64,000 nt of DNA from an uncultured Ardenticatenia bacterium (GCA_937127125.1 CAKZLO010000075.1:46384-110383), one strand, 5' to 3'; numbered from the stretch's first letter, positions 51,169-60,955 are shown. The notes: generated by a model from the sequence alone, not told the origin. Numbers and translations: made by a program.

Positions 51169-52043
51169 AGCCGTTGCGCCTCCCCCAGGCCAAACAAGCC
51201 GCTCGGCCGTATGACCAGCATCAGCATCATAAACAGAAAGACACCCGGCAGCGCGGTGCCAGCTCCCAGATAAACCATCAAGAAGGACTGTAAGAGACCC
51301 ACGATATATGCGGCCCAAATGGTGCCCTTGACACTTCCAAGACCTCCAAAGATGGTCACCACAAGGGCCATTACCATAGCGTTAGCACCTGACTCGCGTT
51401 GCACCTGATAAACTGTCGAGAGAAGAGCACCCGCTAGACCGGCCAGAGCAGCGCTAATACACATAACAATCAAAAAGACAGTACGCGTCGGGATGCCCAT
51501 CAGCTGGGCAGCGTCTGGCTGTTGTGAAACCGCTTGAATTGCCAGGCCGTGACGCGATTTGCTCAGGAACACGCTCAGCAGCACTAATGAAATCACTGCC
51601 ACGGCTACAACCACTAGATAATTGTAATTGATAACTACTCGGCCAATTTTGAAGATACCTGGGATGAGTGGTGGCATCTGCTTGACGCGTGGGCCATAGA
51701 TGAGCAGTATGCTTTGATCGATGGCCATACCGACTCCGACACCCACGATCAACGAACCGACATCCCAACCCGGTTTTCCTAAGATGCGGTTAAGGAGTAG
51801 GGTCTGTATTCCAAAACCGACCACTGCAGTTCCCAAAGCAGCGATCAGCAGAGCGGGCACCATAGGCACCTTCAATATATTGACTAGTGTAAAGGCGATG
51901 TAAGTTCCCACCAAGTAGAGGGAGCCGTGTGCGAGGTTCAGCATGCGCAGGGCACCCCAGATCAAGGTAAGACCAAGTGCCATCATCCCGAAGATGGAAC
52001 CATAGACAATTCCGCCGTAGATAGCCTGCATCAGTTTTTCCAT
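51165..52043 (-). CDS. livH: Branched-chain-amino-acid-type ABC transporter permease (LivH)
   Basis: The product has 292 residues and about eight helices. GIVYGSIFGMMALGLTLIWG and LRMLNLAHGSLYLVGTYIA at the N-terminus, the coupling loop with IQAVSQQPDAAQLMGIP and FGGLGSVKGTIWAAYIVGLLQ are the family motifs. The substrate is set by the binding protein and is not necessarily a branched-chain amino acid. Confidence 0.93.
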   Translation of the reverse strand: MEKLMQAIYGGIVYGSIFGMMALGLTLIWGALRMLNLAHGSLYLVGTYIAFTLVNILKVPMVPALLIAALGTAVVGFGIQTLLLNRILGKPGWDVGSLIVGVGVGMAIDQSILLIYGPRVKQMPPLIPGIFKIGRVVINYNYLVVVAVAVISLVLLSVFLSKSRHGLAIQAVSQQPDAAQLMGIPTRTVFLIVMCISAALAGLAGALLSTVYQVQRESGANAMVMALVVTIFGGLGSVKGTIWAAYIVGLLQSFLMVYLGAGTALPGVFLFMMLMLVIRPSGLFGLGEAQRL

Positions 52044-52088
52044 AGAGCTCTTTTTCCTCTTTTACCGAAAGCGTGACAATCTGGCTTG

Positions 52089-52790
52089 CTAGCCCAGATA
52101 GGCTGCTAACAAAGCCTCGTTCTTGAGCATATCCTCCGCGGTTCCCTCGCCCACGATGCTGCCCATCTCCAGCAAGTAGACCCGATCGGCAAAACCGGCG
52201 ATGTGATCGGCATTCTCATCTGCCAACAGAACTGAGAGACCACTCTTGTTGATGTCGTGGAGCTTGCGGTATACCTCTTCAATTAGAAAAGGTGCCAAAC
52301 CCAGCGAGGGCTCATCCACCATGAGGAGCTTCGCATTGGACATCAGTCCGCGCCCCAAGGCTAACATGCGGCGCTCGCCGCCCGAAAGACTGCGTGCTAG
52401 TTGCCTGGAACGTTCGCGCAGAACTGGAAACAGCTCGTATACTTGCTCCAGCTTTTCCTTGCGTTGTTTCCAAGCCTCGGGCAGATATGCCCCCATCAGC
52501 AGATTCTCCAAAACGGTGAGCTCTGGAAAGGGCAGATCACCCTGCGGAATATGCACTACACCTGTCGCCACGATGTCAGCAGGCGACATATCCGATAGCA
52601 CCTTGCCATCGAATTCAATTCTGCCTGCACTTGGGCGGATCAATCCAGAAATAGTACGCAGCAAGGTGGTCTTGCCGTGTCCGTTGGGTCCCAAGATTAC
52701 TACTGCCTCGCCATCTCTGACTTCCAGCGAGACTCCATGCAATACCACAGAGCCACCGTAACCTGCTTCCAGGTCGGTTACCTTCAACAT
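52089..52790 (-). CDS. livF: ABC transporter ATP-binding protein (LivF)
   Basis: This 233-residue ATPase has Walker A GPNGHGKTTLL (His where Ala is common), Q-loop PQGDLPFPELTV, signature LSGGERRMLALGRGL, Walker B LLMVDEPSLGLAP and the H-loop region near VLLADENAD. The lone LivF features (short length, VLGPNG start, ENLLMGAYLP) are present. It starts 6 bp after the LivG stop. Confidence 0.95.
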   Translation of the reverse strand: MLKVTDLEAGYGGSVVLHGVSLEVRDGEAVVILGPNGHGKTTLLRTISGLIRPSAGRIEFDGKVLSDMSPADIVATGVVHIPQGDLPFPELTVLENLLMGAYLPEAWKQRKEKLEQVYELFPVLRERSRQLARSLSGGERRMLALGRGLMSNAKLLMVDEPSLGLAPFLIEEVYRKLHDINKSGLSVLLADENADHIAGFADRVYLLEMGSIVGEGTAEDMLKNEALLAAYLG

Positions 52791-52796
52791 CAGCGA

Positions 52797-53570
52797 TCAC
52801 CTCCCCCCATTGTCAGATAGCTTCTCACGGTGCTTCCCACCCAGATAGACCTCGATCACGCGCTCGTCGCGCAAGACGTCGCTGGGCACTCCCTCGGCGA
52901 TTTTCTCACCATGATGAAGCACCAGCATGCGATTGGCCAGCGCCTGCACCGCTTTCATAATATGCTCGATCATCAGGACTGTTATGCCCAGCTGATTCAC
53001 CTTCCGGACAAACTCGACCATGTCGCTGCGTTCCTGGCGATTCAGCCCTCCTACAGGCTCATCCAGCAGCAACAGCTTGGGCTTGGTTGCCAGTGCCGTG
53101 GCCAACATGAGCTTCTTCCGTTCTGAGACCGACAGGCTCGAAGCAGGCCAGTCCTGTTTGTCCAGCAGGCCACAGAATTCCAGCACGTCTAATGCAGTCT
53201 GGATAGCTTCTTGATCAAACTCCAGAGTGATCTTCCCTGTGCCGGGACGTCCCATTGCAGCACCCACTAACACGTTGGTCAGTACGGTCTGGGTGTCAAA
53301 GCTTACCGTAGTCTGGAATGTGCGGGCGATTCCCAGACGGCAGATATCATCGGCGCGTCGTCGTTGAATTTCCTGCCCATAAAATCGGATCGTGCCGTTA
53401 GTCACAGGGGAAACACCGGATATTGTATCGAAAAGGGTGGTCTTGCCGGCGCCATTAGGCCCCGCGATCGCATAGACTTCGCCTTCCTCCACGCTAAAGG
53501 AGAGGTCCTTGACTGCCAGCAACCCACCGTAAGCTTTTGTCACCCGCTCGCACTCGAAAATGACGCTCAT
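52797..53570 (-). CDS. livG: ABC transporter ATP-binding protein (LivG)
   Basis: The product is 257 residues with Walker A GPNGAGKTTLFD, Q-loop ARTFQTT, the signature-like region LSVSERKKLMLATAL (LSVSE instead of LSGGQ), Walker B LLLLDEPVGGLN and a His switch in MIEHIMKAV. LivG proteins typically have a relaxed signature of this kind. ATG 53570 is preceded by AGGTG at 4-5 nt; upstream codons lack a site. Confidence 0.93.
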   Translation of the reverse strand: MSVIFECERVTKAYGGLLAVKDLSFSVEEGEVYAIAGPNGAGKTTLFDTISGVSPVTNGTIRFYGQEIQRRRADDICRLGIARTFQTTVSFDTQTVLTNVLVGAAMGRPGTGKITLEFDQEAIQTALDVLEFCGLLDKQDWPASSLSVSERKKLMLATALATKPKLLLLDEPVGGLNRQERSDMVEFVRKVNQLGITVLMIEHIMKAVQALANRMLVLHHGEKIAEGVPSDVLRDERVIEVYLGGKHREKLSDNGGR

Positions 53571-53768
53571 AATGCACCTACGTTGCACAACAATATACAG
53601 ATTGATACTTCGATCTGGCATGGGAACTTCTGAAAGATATACAAGACAAATAAAACCACATCAACCGTTCCCCGAGAGGTCTAGCTGCACATCTGAAACC
53701 TAATTAGGATCTGTCTCTTCTGCCCTGGGATCCATGTTTGGTCACACACAGCTCATGAACCACTGCGG

Positions 53769-53805
53769 GGCCGGGCACCCGGCATGTTGGAGCGAGTGCC
53801 CGGCC
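53769..53805 (-). repeat. 10-bp GC-rich inverted repeat after the binding-protein gene
   Basis: GGCCGGGCAC (53769-53778) and GTGCCCGGCC (53796-53805) are perfect complements with a 17-nt loop. It lies in the 278-bp gap between the binding-protein stop and livG and has no U-tract. Such hairpins often protect the abundant binding-protein mRNA while partly ending transcription. Confidence 0.7.
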
Positions 53806-53848
53806 TGTGGTCTCAAGAACTCTTCTGATGTATCTAGTCTTGTCCGGC

Positions 53849-55183
53849 TCACGAGAACCAAGGCGGCAACCGGAACTCTGCCTGAGCATAGGGCGGTGGG
53901 AAGACCAGATGGTGTTCGAGATCCCAGCACTGGTAAATCGTATGCGCCTGACCAAGTGACGAGTCTGGGGTCTGCCACGGATAGCAGCGCGAACCATGAT
54001 TCTCGAAGGAAATGCTACCCGTCACACCGCGATGGATGCCCAGCTCGGTCATCTTGGCGACCTTCCTGTAGTCGCGTGGATCGCCAGCCAGCGCTACTGC
54101 CTTTGCCCACACCCACACCGAGTCGTAGTCACCAGGCGCGTTGGCAAAACCGGGCTTGGAACCGAACTTGGCTTCATAGCGCGCAAACCAGTCCTTCCCA
54201 ATGGCGTCCGGCAGGTATCCGAGCACGGTTGCCCAAAGAATACCGTTCGAAGCCTCACCAGCCAGCTCAAAGTACTCCGGTACTGACGGTCCATATTGCT
54301 GGTAGACGATGCAGTTGAGTGGGTTGTTCACCCACTGCTTCACCATCGCCGCGTTGTCCGCCGGATTGTAGGTGGTGGTGAACAGAATGCCGGGCGGATT
54401 GTCATAGACTTGGGAGAGCAGTGGACCCCAGTCGGACACCTGGCCTACCGTGAAAGACTGGTTCAACGTGATCTCCCAGCCGAACTCTTTAATCTGGGCC
54501 TCGAAGGTGGTTGCGATAAAGGTATCGTAGGTGTCATCGCCGCGCAAGATGGCTGCCGTCTTCTTCTCGGGCTGATACAACCCCTTCTCGACAATCTCGT
54601 TCAAGTAGCGCGCGAAGCCACCACCATACCACTCATCGTTGGGGTCGGTCTGGAAGATGGACCAGTAGCGCTCTGGGTTACTCTGGTAGCGATCCGTCCA
54701 GGCTTTCTGGGTGTTGTTGTTATAGTAGAGCACGCCGGCATCCGCGCAGATGTCGAACTCCGGTGCCGAGGTCAGGTGGTAGCCGGAGAAGATGACATCT
54801 GCTTTCTCCACCTCGATGGCACGCTGGAAAGCTGTGGTCACTTGATCGCCCACCGAGTCGATATTGTCTATCTCGATGTATTTGATTCTGTGACCTGCCA
54901 AATTGTTGCCTGTTAGCTCGTTGATCTCGTCAATGCCCATCACAGTGCCGTTGCGCATCTCGATACCATCTGCAGCGATGAAGCCGCTCAATGGAAAGAT
55001 GCCGACGGCACGAATGTCTTCCTTCTCCTGGAAGTGAGACGGTGAGGTGTTGGGCACCTCTGTCACCGCTGCAGCCTGCGCTGGTGTGGTTTGGGATACC
55101 AACCCTGCTCCCAGCACACTGCCAGCACCCACTGCCACTGCCGATCGAAGGAAATCGCGACGTTTCATCTTCTTGTCTAACAC
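53849..55183 (-). CDS. Tat-type substrate-binding protein of the Liv ABC transporter
   Basis: The 444-residue periplasmic-binding-protein-like fold I protein has an N-terminal twin-arginine signal (KRRDFLRSAVAVGAG), so it would be exported folded. The mature part starts near AVTEVPN and has VGIFPLSGFIAADG, IFSGYHLTSAPE, WSIFQTDPNDEWYGGGFARY and PGDYDSVWVWAKAVALAG, as in amino-acid/amide-binding LivK-like proteins. GTG 55183 has AAAGGAGGA about 9 nt upstream. The linked MttB-type gene suggests that the ligand is a methylated amine, an inference. Confidence 0.88.
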   Translation of the reverse strand: MLDKKMKRRDFLRSAVAVGAGSVLGAGLVSQTTPAQAAAVTEVPNTSPSHFQEKEDIRAVGIFPLSGFIAADGIEMRNGTVMGIDEINELTGNNLAGHRIKYIEIDNIDSVGDQVTTAFQRAIEVEKADVIFSGYHLTSAPEFDICADAGVLYYNNNTQKAWTDRYQSNPERYWSIFQTDPNDEWYGGGFARYLNEIVEKGLYQPEKKTAAILRGDDTYDTFIATTFEAQIKEFGWEITLNQSFTVGQVSDWGPLLSQVYDNPPGILFTTTYNPADNAAMVKQWVNNPLNCIVYQQYGPSVPEYFELAGEASNGILWATVLGYLPDAIGKDWFARYEAKFGSKPGFANAPGDYDSVWVWAKAVALAGDPRDYRKVAKMTELGIHRGVTGSISFENHGSRCYPWQTPDSSLGQAHTIYQCWDLEHHLVFPPPYAQAEFRLPPWFS

Positions 55184-55312
55184 TTTTCCATCCTCCTTTC
55201 ACATTTTGTTGCGCGTGTTGTTATTTGACTGCTACACCTATATGAACGCCCCATTTGGGACATCCGCAACGGGTCCGATACCTGTCGGCTGAGACCCAAA
55301 GGCGAGCCACTT

Positions 55313-56338
55313 TCAATCATACTTCACCTTGACAGGCTGTCCGCCTTTAGCGGCAGACTCGTCAATGGCAAAGCACAGAGCCATCGTCTTGCGCGTGTCA
55401 TAGACGGACGCATGCGACTCAACATTCTTCTCGATGCACTCCATAAAGTGCTCGATCTCGGTTTTGAAAGGATGATGGGAGACTTCTCCACTATCTGGCT
55501 CAATGGTAGGGAACTTCCAATAACCGAGCGCACCCGGGTACCATTTGTATGAATGCACAGCGTTGTTGCGGATAGACATGTCGGTGCCGAAGAGTTGAGT
55601 GTTGAAAATGTAGGGGGTTTCTCCTTCGATCATGCTGGACAGTTTGCCAACGGCCCCATTGGCAAAGCGCAGTGCTGCCACTGTGATTGGGGGATACTCG
55701 AAGTCTGGATTGGCGATCGGACCGGTGCTGAAAGCAGCCACCTCTTCAACTTCACCAGCCAGCCAGCGTAGGATGTCTGCGGCATGGATGCCTGCCACAG
55801 TGAAGCTGCTGCCACCCGAGATCTTTTTTACATAGTATGGATAGCCGGGATACGCTTTGATGATCGGGTGCCAGTAGTCGGCTTCCGCGTAAAGCAGCTT
55901 GCCCAGCTTGCCATCGTCTAATAGAGCCCGCACTGTCTGAAACTGGGGATTCCAACGCAGGACAACACTGGTCACGGTTTTTACGCCTGCTTTGGTCACT
56001 GCCTCGACCAAATGATCTACTTCCCTGCGCGAGGTGGCCAATGGCTTTTCCACGACCACGTGACGTCCTGTTAGGGCAGCTTTTGCACAGTACTCGGCGC
56101 GCGAATCAGCGTGGGCGCAATGGGCGACTATCTGGATACGATCATCTTTCAAGAGCTCATCCAGACTGGCAAACTCTTTGCCATCTATACCATGCTGCTG
56201 CATCAGGCGCGAAGCCTTGCCCGGAGTCTTGTTGTAGATTCCGACTACCCAGGTGAGCGGATGGTCGCGAAAGACTTTCACGTATTCTCCTGCCACCCAC
56301 CCTGCACCAATAATACCAACACCGTATTTTTTGGTCAT
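55313..56338 (-). CDS. Gfo/Idh/MocA-family oxidoreductase
   Basis: The 341-residue protein has an N-terminal Rossmann domain (YGVGIIGAGWVAGEYV), the nicotinamide-side EKPLATSRREVDHLV with the EKP motif, and the substrate domain with GGSSFTVAGIHAADILRWL, whose His is a likely catalytic residue. Members reduce or oxidise sugars, inositols and related polyols. AGGAGG lies 7 nt before the ATG. It is the first gene of the transporter/methyltransferase operon. Confidence 0.9.
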   Translation of the reverse strand: MTKKYGVGIIGAGWVAGEYVKVFRDHPLTWVVGIYNKTPGKASRLMQQHGIDGKEFASLDELLKDDRIQIVAHCAHADSRAEYCAKAALTGRHVVVEKPLATSRREVDHLVEAVTKAGVKTVTSVVLRWNPQFQTVRALLDDGKLGKLLYAEADYWHPIIKAYPGYPYYVKKISGGSSFTVAGIHAADILRWLAGEVEEVAAFSTGPIANPDFEYPPITVAALRFANGAVGKLSSMIEGETPYIFNTQLFGTDMSIRNNAVHSYKWYPGALGYWKFPTIEPDSGEVSHHPFKTEIEHFMECIEKNVESHASVYDTRKTMALCFAIDESAAKGGQPVKVKYD

Positions 56339-56434
56339 CCTTGAACCTCCTCAACATAAAGATAGATTGCTTGAGAAATCGAGGGGATATGTTAGACAAT
56401 AAACATGGAGGCCCACTGAGAGTAATAGGTTGTT

Positions 56435-56440
56435 ATTATA
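56435..56440 (-). promoter_or_regulatory. -10 element for the Gfo/Idh/MocA-Liv-MttB operon
   Basis: On the minus strand TATAAT lies about 97 bp upstream of the oxidoreductase start; TTCAAA at 18 bp is a modest -35. Confidence 0.5.
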
Positions 56441-56693
56441 GCACATCGTGGAGCTCATTTTGAAATGTTCTCAATCTCAGCTCGCTCGGCTGACCATTGT
56501 CATCATAGACTTGGTAGAAAGCGACATCACCCTTGTGTAGATAGCTTAGTACACACTCAAATAATAGCACAATTTTTTTCAGCTGTCAATTATCTGCTTT
56601 GAGAGTCTCGCCAGATATCTAGGTTACCTAGTTTATTTTCGCGTACTAAGATATATGTGCCAAGAGACCTTTTAGCATCTTCTGGACATTGAC

Positions 56694-56722
56694 TTGACGA
56701 GCATATCCCCTCGGCCTACAAT
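56694..56722 (+). promoter_or_regulatory. Promoter for the FmdB-like gene
   Basis: TTGACG (56694-56699), 17 bp, TACAAT (56717-56722), 36 bp upstream of the ATG. Confidence 0.75.
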
Positions 56723-56758
56723 ATTTGATTTAGTGATAGGTTAGTAGGAGCATCAATT

Positions 56759-56998
56759 ATGCCCGTTTATGAGTATTGTTGTGCTGACTGTCATAGCAAA
56801 ACAGAGTTGTTGCGTCCCATGAGCGAGGCAGACGCGCCAGTAGAGTGCAATTTTTGTCACAGCCTGCGAACTTCCCGGAAACTATCCGTATTCAGTGCCT
56901 TTAGCAAGACAGGTAACAACAGCGCACAGGCAATCGCTGGATCGGGTAGCTGCAGCTCCTGCGCTGGTGGTCATTGTGCTTCCTGTGGTTCACGATAG
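56759..56998 (+). CDS. FmdB-family zinc-ribbon protein
   Basis: This 79-residue protein opens MPVYEYCCADCHSKTELL and has the second CNFCH pair, forming the CxxC/CxxC zinc ribbon of putative regulatory FmdB proteins. The tail is Ser/Gly/Cys-rich (GSCSSCAGGHCASC), with two further CxxC pairs that may bind another metal. FmdB function is not established. It is transcribed from its own promoter. Confidence 0.88.
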   Translation: MPVYEYCCADCHSKTELLRPMSEADAPVECNFCHSLRTSRKLSVFSAFSKTGNNSAQAIAGSGSCSSCAGGHCASCGSR

Positions 56999-57343
56999 TC
57001 GACAGCGAAGACTTTCTTCTGTGTCGTTATGCCTAGGTTCCTGGCTAGCATTGTTGCTTGCGCGGACAGCGCGTGATCACTTCGAGGCGCCTTTCTGTTT
57101 TTGATCGTGTTACTCCGAAGGGCAGGGCGACCTTGCTGCAGGATGATACTGTATCCCTTGTGTAAAGCGGAGCGCAGCCCAAGCGATCCTATTGTGTCAA
57201 TAGCAGTCCTCAAAGTAAGCCATCGGCCGACGTAGCCGAGGGTTTCTCCACAAAGAAGTCTTCTTCCCCGTAGACGGGATTATGGAGAGCTAGCGGAGGA
57301 AAGTTAACCAGCTTGTTTATCTTCAGAGGCGGGGAGAAAGCTC
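56999..57343. other. 345-bp gap with a small palindrome
   Basis: No gene was seen between the FmdB-like gene and the nucleotide-sugar fusion. A 6-3-6 palindrome CTATTG-TGT-CAATAG at 57189-57203 is a possible operator. The ribosome binding site GGGGAG precedes the downstream ATG. Confidence 0.5.
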
Positions 57344-59845
57344 ATGAAGGCAGTTGTTATGGCGGGCGGTCCTGGCTCACGGTTGCGTCCACTTACTGTC
57401 GCGCGTCCGAAGGCACTAGTGCCAATAGTCAACAAACCGGTGTTGGCTCACACTTTAGATCTTCTGAAGCTCCACGGCATCACCGAAGTTGTCATCACTG
57501 TGTATCATCTAGCTGAACAGATCCAGGATCACTTCGGAGATGGTAGCGACCTGGGTATGTCCATCCAATATTCGGTTGAGGAAGCCCCCCTGGGCACCGC
57601 AGGTAGCGTCAAGCAGGCACAACTCCATTTAGACGACACTTTTCTCGTGATCAGTGGTGATATTCTCACGGATGCGGACCTGACAGCCCTCATAAAGTTT
57701 CACAAGTCAAAGAGGGCGCTGGTGACCCTCATGCTCAAGCGAGTGGTCGATCCGCTGGATTATGGCTTAGTGGTCACCGATGCCAATAGCCGGATCACCC
57801 AGTTTATGGAGAAGCCGGGATGGAGCCAGGTGATCTCGGACACGGTGAACACCGGTATCTATGTGCTGGAACCTGAGGTGCTGGACCATCTAAAACCGCA
57901 TCAAAGTTATGACTTCTCGCAAGATGTGCTACCCAGTTTGTTAAGTAAGGGAGCCGCCCTGTACGGCTACATCGCCGAGGACAGTTACTGGTGCGACATA
58001 GGCACGGTGCCTGCTTATGTTCGTGCTTTTAGTGATGTACTGGAGGGTCATGTACGTCACGTGCGATTGGGTCGCGACATTGGCAATGGGATCTGGGTCG
58101 AACCTGGAGTGGAGATCGCGCCGGATGCCACCATCTACGGACCGGTCTATCTGGGGCAGGATGTTAAAATCAAAGGAGAGGCAGTCATCTACGGTCCGAC
58201 CATGGTGCGCGATTTTACCGTTGTGGACAGCCGTGCCCAGATAGAGCGAGCTTCAATATGGAGCCATTGCTATATAGGGGAGTCAACCGAAGTTCGTGGA
58301 GCTATTGTGTGTTCGCAATGCAATATCAGGGCCAAATCCGTGATCTTAGAGGGTGCTGTTATCGGCGACAATACTCTAGTAGGTCGTGGGACGGTTGTTC
58401 ATCCCAATGTTAAGGTCTGGCCCGGTAAGGAGATCGATGCGGGTGCTACGATCCGTAACAGTATCATATGGGGTTCTCAAGGACGACGTGTTCTGTTCGG
58501 ACAATACGGCGTGACTGGCGTCGTCAACGTGGACCTGACACCAGAATTTACTGCTAGGCTTGGCACTGCCTTTGGTAGCATACTTCCGAAAGGTTCTCTG
58601 GTGACTATCAACCGTGATCCCCATCGAAGTCCACGAATGTTGAAAAGAGCCCTTATCTCTGGCTTGCCCTCGGCAGGTGTCAATGTGTGGGATCTGGGCA
58701 CCCAACCCGTTCCGGTCGCTCGTTATTACACGTGTCACTCAGCTGCAGTGGCCGGGGTGCATGTGCGTCTGTCACCGTATGATGAGCGTATGGTGGACAT
58801 CCGATTTTTCGACCATAAAGGTGCCAATCTAGATGAAACCAGCAAACGTCGAGTAGAACAAAGCTTCTTCCGTGAAGACTTCCGTCGTGTCTATTTGGAT
58901 GAAATTGGCACCATTGCCTACGCGCCAGCTGTAGTGGAAACGTATCTGAGAGACTTCTTGCAAGCCGTCAACAGGGAAGCTATTCGCCAGGCGCGTTTCT
59001 ACATCGTGGTTGACTACGCCAATTCTCCAGTTGCAAGTGTGCTCCCTACCATTTTGAACGAGGTAGGATGCAATGTTGTGGCACTCAATGCCAATATCGA
59101 CGAGTCACGCTTGGCTATCCAGCCTTACGAGTTGCAAGCTGACCTGGAACGCCTGGGAGTCATCACGGGCACATTGAAAGCTCGCCTGGGCATTCGCTTT
59201 GATGTGTCGGGCGAACGGATATTCCTTGTGGATGACACAGGCACACTCATTCCCGATTCTGTCGCTGCGCTGGCACTTGCAGATCTTGTGTTGCGTGTCC
59301 ACCCTGGTGGCACCATAGTTGTCCCAGTGAAGATGCCCGACGAATTCGAGGTCGTTGCTGCGCGTTATGGTGGTCGAGTGATGCGTACCCGCGCCGATGC
59401 GGTCGCGCTCACCAGTGCTGTGAGTAGCCGCCAAAATGTTATTATGGCAGCCGCTGGTAACGGTGGCTTCATATTTCCCGATTTTCAGGCCACCAGTGAT
59501 GGCATGATGGCCGCAGTGCGGTTACTGGAGTATCTCGCCCTGAGCGATACCACACTTTCTACCATTGTTGCGGAATTGCCCTCTTTCTACACACTACATC
59601 AAGCTGTTTCGTGTCCATGGGAAGCTAAGGGTATCGTTATGCGCCGGATGAGCCAGTACTTTCACAATGAGGAAATAGACAGTACAGATGGCATAAAGGT
59701 TCGATTCGGCAAGAGCGATTGGGTACTCCTGCTATCCGATCCTGACTATCCTCTGTTTCAGGTATATGCTCAAGCACCATCTCAGTCACTCGTGTCCGAA
59801 CGGATGATCTCGTTCGTAAACCTGGTGCTCGAGCTTCAAAAGTAG
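57344..59845 (+). CDS. Mannose-1-phosphate guanylyltransferase/phosphomannomutase-like fusion
   Basis: The product has 833 residues. The nucleotidyltransferase domain (1-235) has [35 protein letters not shown] and MEKPGW. A left-handed beta-helix of hexapeptide repeats follows (about 250-375; [16 protein letters not shown] type). The C-terminal 450 residues resemble alpha-D-phosphohexomutases ([39 protein letters not shown]). The phosphoserine loop usually ending in SHNP is replaced by [11 protein letters not shown], so mutase activity is doubtful. It probably makes GDP-mannose or another NDP-hexose for the glycosyltransferases in the window. The ATG has GGGGAG 7 nt upstream. Confidence 0.88.
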   Translation: MKAVVMAGGPGSRLRPLTVARPKALVPIVNKPVLAHTLDLLKLHGITEVVITVYHLAEQIQDHFGDGSDLGMSIQYSVEEAPLGTAGSVKQAQLHLDDTFLVISGDILTDADLTALIKFHKSKRALVTLMLKRVVDPLDYGLVVTDANSRITQFMEKPGWSQVISDTVNTGIYVLEPEVLDHLKPHQSYDFSQDVLPSLLSKGAALYGYIAEDSYWCDIGTVPAYVRAFSDVLEGHVRHVRLGRDIGNGIWVEPGVEIAPDATIYGPVYLGQDVKIKGEAVIYGPTMVRDFTVVDSRAQIERASIWSHCYIGESTEVRGAIVCSQCNIRAKSVILEGAVIGDNTLVGRGTVVHPNVKVWPGKEIDAGATIRNSIIWGSQGRRVLFGQYGVTGVVNVDLTPEFTARLGTAFGSILPKGSLVTINRDPHRSPRMLKRALISGLPSAGVNVWDLGTQPVPVARYYTCHSAAVAGVHVRLSPYDERMVDIRFFDHKGANLDETSKRRVEQSFFREDFRRVYLDEIGTIAYAPAVVETYLRDFLQAVNREAIRQARFYIVVDYANSPVASVLPTILNEVGCNVVALNANIDESRLAIQPYELQADLERLGVITGTLKARLGIRFDVSGERIFLVDDTGTLIPDSVAALALADLVLRVHPGGTIVVPVKMPDEFEVVAARYGGRVMRTRADAVALTSAVSSRQNVIMAAAGNGGFIFPDFQATSDGMMAAVRLLEYLALSDTTLSTIVAELPSFYTLHQAVSCPWEAKGIVMRRMSQYFHNEEIDSTDGIKVRFGKSDWVLLLSDPDYPLFQVYAQAPSQSLVSERMISFVNLVLELQK

Positions 59846-59846
59846 T

Positions 59847-59953
59847 AAAAAAAGTCCCCTTCTCCTCTCCAAGAGGGTGGTTGTCCAGTCCACATGACAT
59901 ACCCGCGCCGGACTCATGCTAGGAGTATCGGCGTTCTAGAGGAGAAGGGGGCT
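59847..59953 (-). terminator. Long-loop intrinsic terminator after rplL
   Basis: On the minus strand a 16-bp stem (59938-59953 with 59853-59868, one G-T wobble) is followed by seven T (59853-59847). The 69-nt loop contains its own small GTCC/GGAC hairpin. It ends the ribosomal block just before the convergent nucleotide-sugar gene. Confidence 0.88.
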
Positions 59954-59968
59954 CAGAAAAGCTGCGGG

Positions 59969-60355
59969 CTATTTGATCTCGACTGTGGCGCCTTCAGTTT
60001 CTAGCTTTGCCTTGGCGTCCTCGGCAACTTCCTTGCTGACCCCTTGTAGAACTGTGCTCGGGGCACTCTCAACCAGTGCCTTGGACTCCTGCAGACCCAG
60101 CTCGGTCAGCTGGCGTACTACTTTGATGACCTGAATCTTCTTGGCTCCTACATCCTTGAGAATGACATCAAACTCTGTTTTCTCCTCTACCTCGGGAGCA
60201 GCCGCTGTAGAGACTGGAGCGCCTGGGACAGCCGCAACTGCGACCGGCGCCGCCGCTGTTACCCCCAGTTTCTCCTCTAAGATTTTGACCAGCTGGGAAG
60301 CCTCAAGCAGTGTAAGACCTTGGATTTCTTCAGCTAGCTTTTGCAAATCTGCCAT
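59969..60355 (-). CDS. rplL: 50S ribosomal protein L7/L12
   Basis: This 128-residue stalk protein has the N-terminal dimerisation helix region ([26 protein letters not shown]), an Ala/Pro-rich hinge, and the C-terminal domain [29 protein letters not shown] that recruits translation factors. The start at 60355 is set by GAGGAGG about 9 nt upstream. It is the last gene of the block, 60 bp after rplJ. Confidence 0.98.
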   Translation of the reverse strand: MADLQKLAEEIQGLTLLEASQLVKILEEKLGVTAAAPVAVAAVPGAPVSTAAAPEVEEKTEFDVILKDVGAKKIQVIKVVRQLTELGLQESKALVESAPSTVLQGVSKEVAEDAKAKLETEGATVEIK

Positions 60356-60415
60356 TTCGAATTTCCTCCTCATAGATCCTTCACAATTCGTTGTCTTTGT
60401 TGTATGTCGCTGAGA

Positions 60416-60955
60416 TCAAGCAGCTTCTGTCGCACTCTCGAGCTTATCCGCGTAAGCCTTAATTGTGGCTGCCAGCTTGCCGCCGGCTGCGTTGAGCACT
60501 CCCACCAAGCGTGCTGCGGGTTGCTGGATGAGACCAAGTAATTGTGCCATCAATACCTCGCGTGGTGGCAGATCAGCCACTGCACTCACTTGTGCGCCAT
60601 CCAGCACCTTGCCCTCTACTATCCCGCCTTTTACTTGCAGCACTTTTGTATCGCGCGCGTACTCCGTCAGGAGTTTAGCCACCGCGACCACATCATTGTA
60701 AGCGAAACCTACTGCAACGGGACCATTCAGCAGCTGTTCGGGGACAGGGAGTCCCACTTGCTTCAGCGCAATCTGGGCCAATGTGTTTTTGACCACCATG
60801 TAGCCGCCTTGCGCTTCCCTAAGCTTGGCACGCAACGCCTGGATGTCTGCCACACTCAGTCCGCGATAGTCGGTAATGAAGACCGCCTTGCTGTGAGACA
60901 GAGCTTCAGCGTACCGGGCCACTAGCTCCTCTTTTTTCTTTCGCGTAATGGCCAA
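60416..60955 (-). CDS. rplJ: 50S ribosomal protein L10
   Basis: The 179-residue protein anchors the L7/L12 stalk to 23S rRNA. The N-terminal KKKEELVARYAEALSHSKAVFITDYRGLSVADIQALR and the NTLAQIAL segment are typical. The start is TTG at 60955, eight nt after AAAGGAGG; an in-frame GTG three codons earlier overlaps that ribosome binding site and cannot be used. It is controlled by the L10 leader and attenuator upstream. Confidence 0.96.
   Translation of the reverse strand: MAITRKKKEELVARYAEALSHSKAVFITDYRGLSVADIQALRAKLREAQGGYMVVKNTLAQIALKQVGLPVPEQLLNGPVAVGFAYNDVVAVAKLLTEYARDTKVLQVKGGIVEGKVLDGAQVSAVADLPPREVLMAQLLGLIQQPAARLVGVLNAAGGKLAATIKAYADKLESATEAA

Larger units (their letters stand above)
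56339..56758. other. AT-rich divergent intergenic region
   Basis: These 420 bp hold the two divergent promoters listed separately, several A/T tracts and a repeated 'TAATAGCACA'/'TATAGCACA' element (about 56435-56445 and 56563-56573) that could be a regulator site. No gene or RNA was recognised. Confidence 0.5.
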
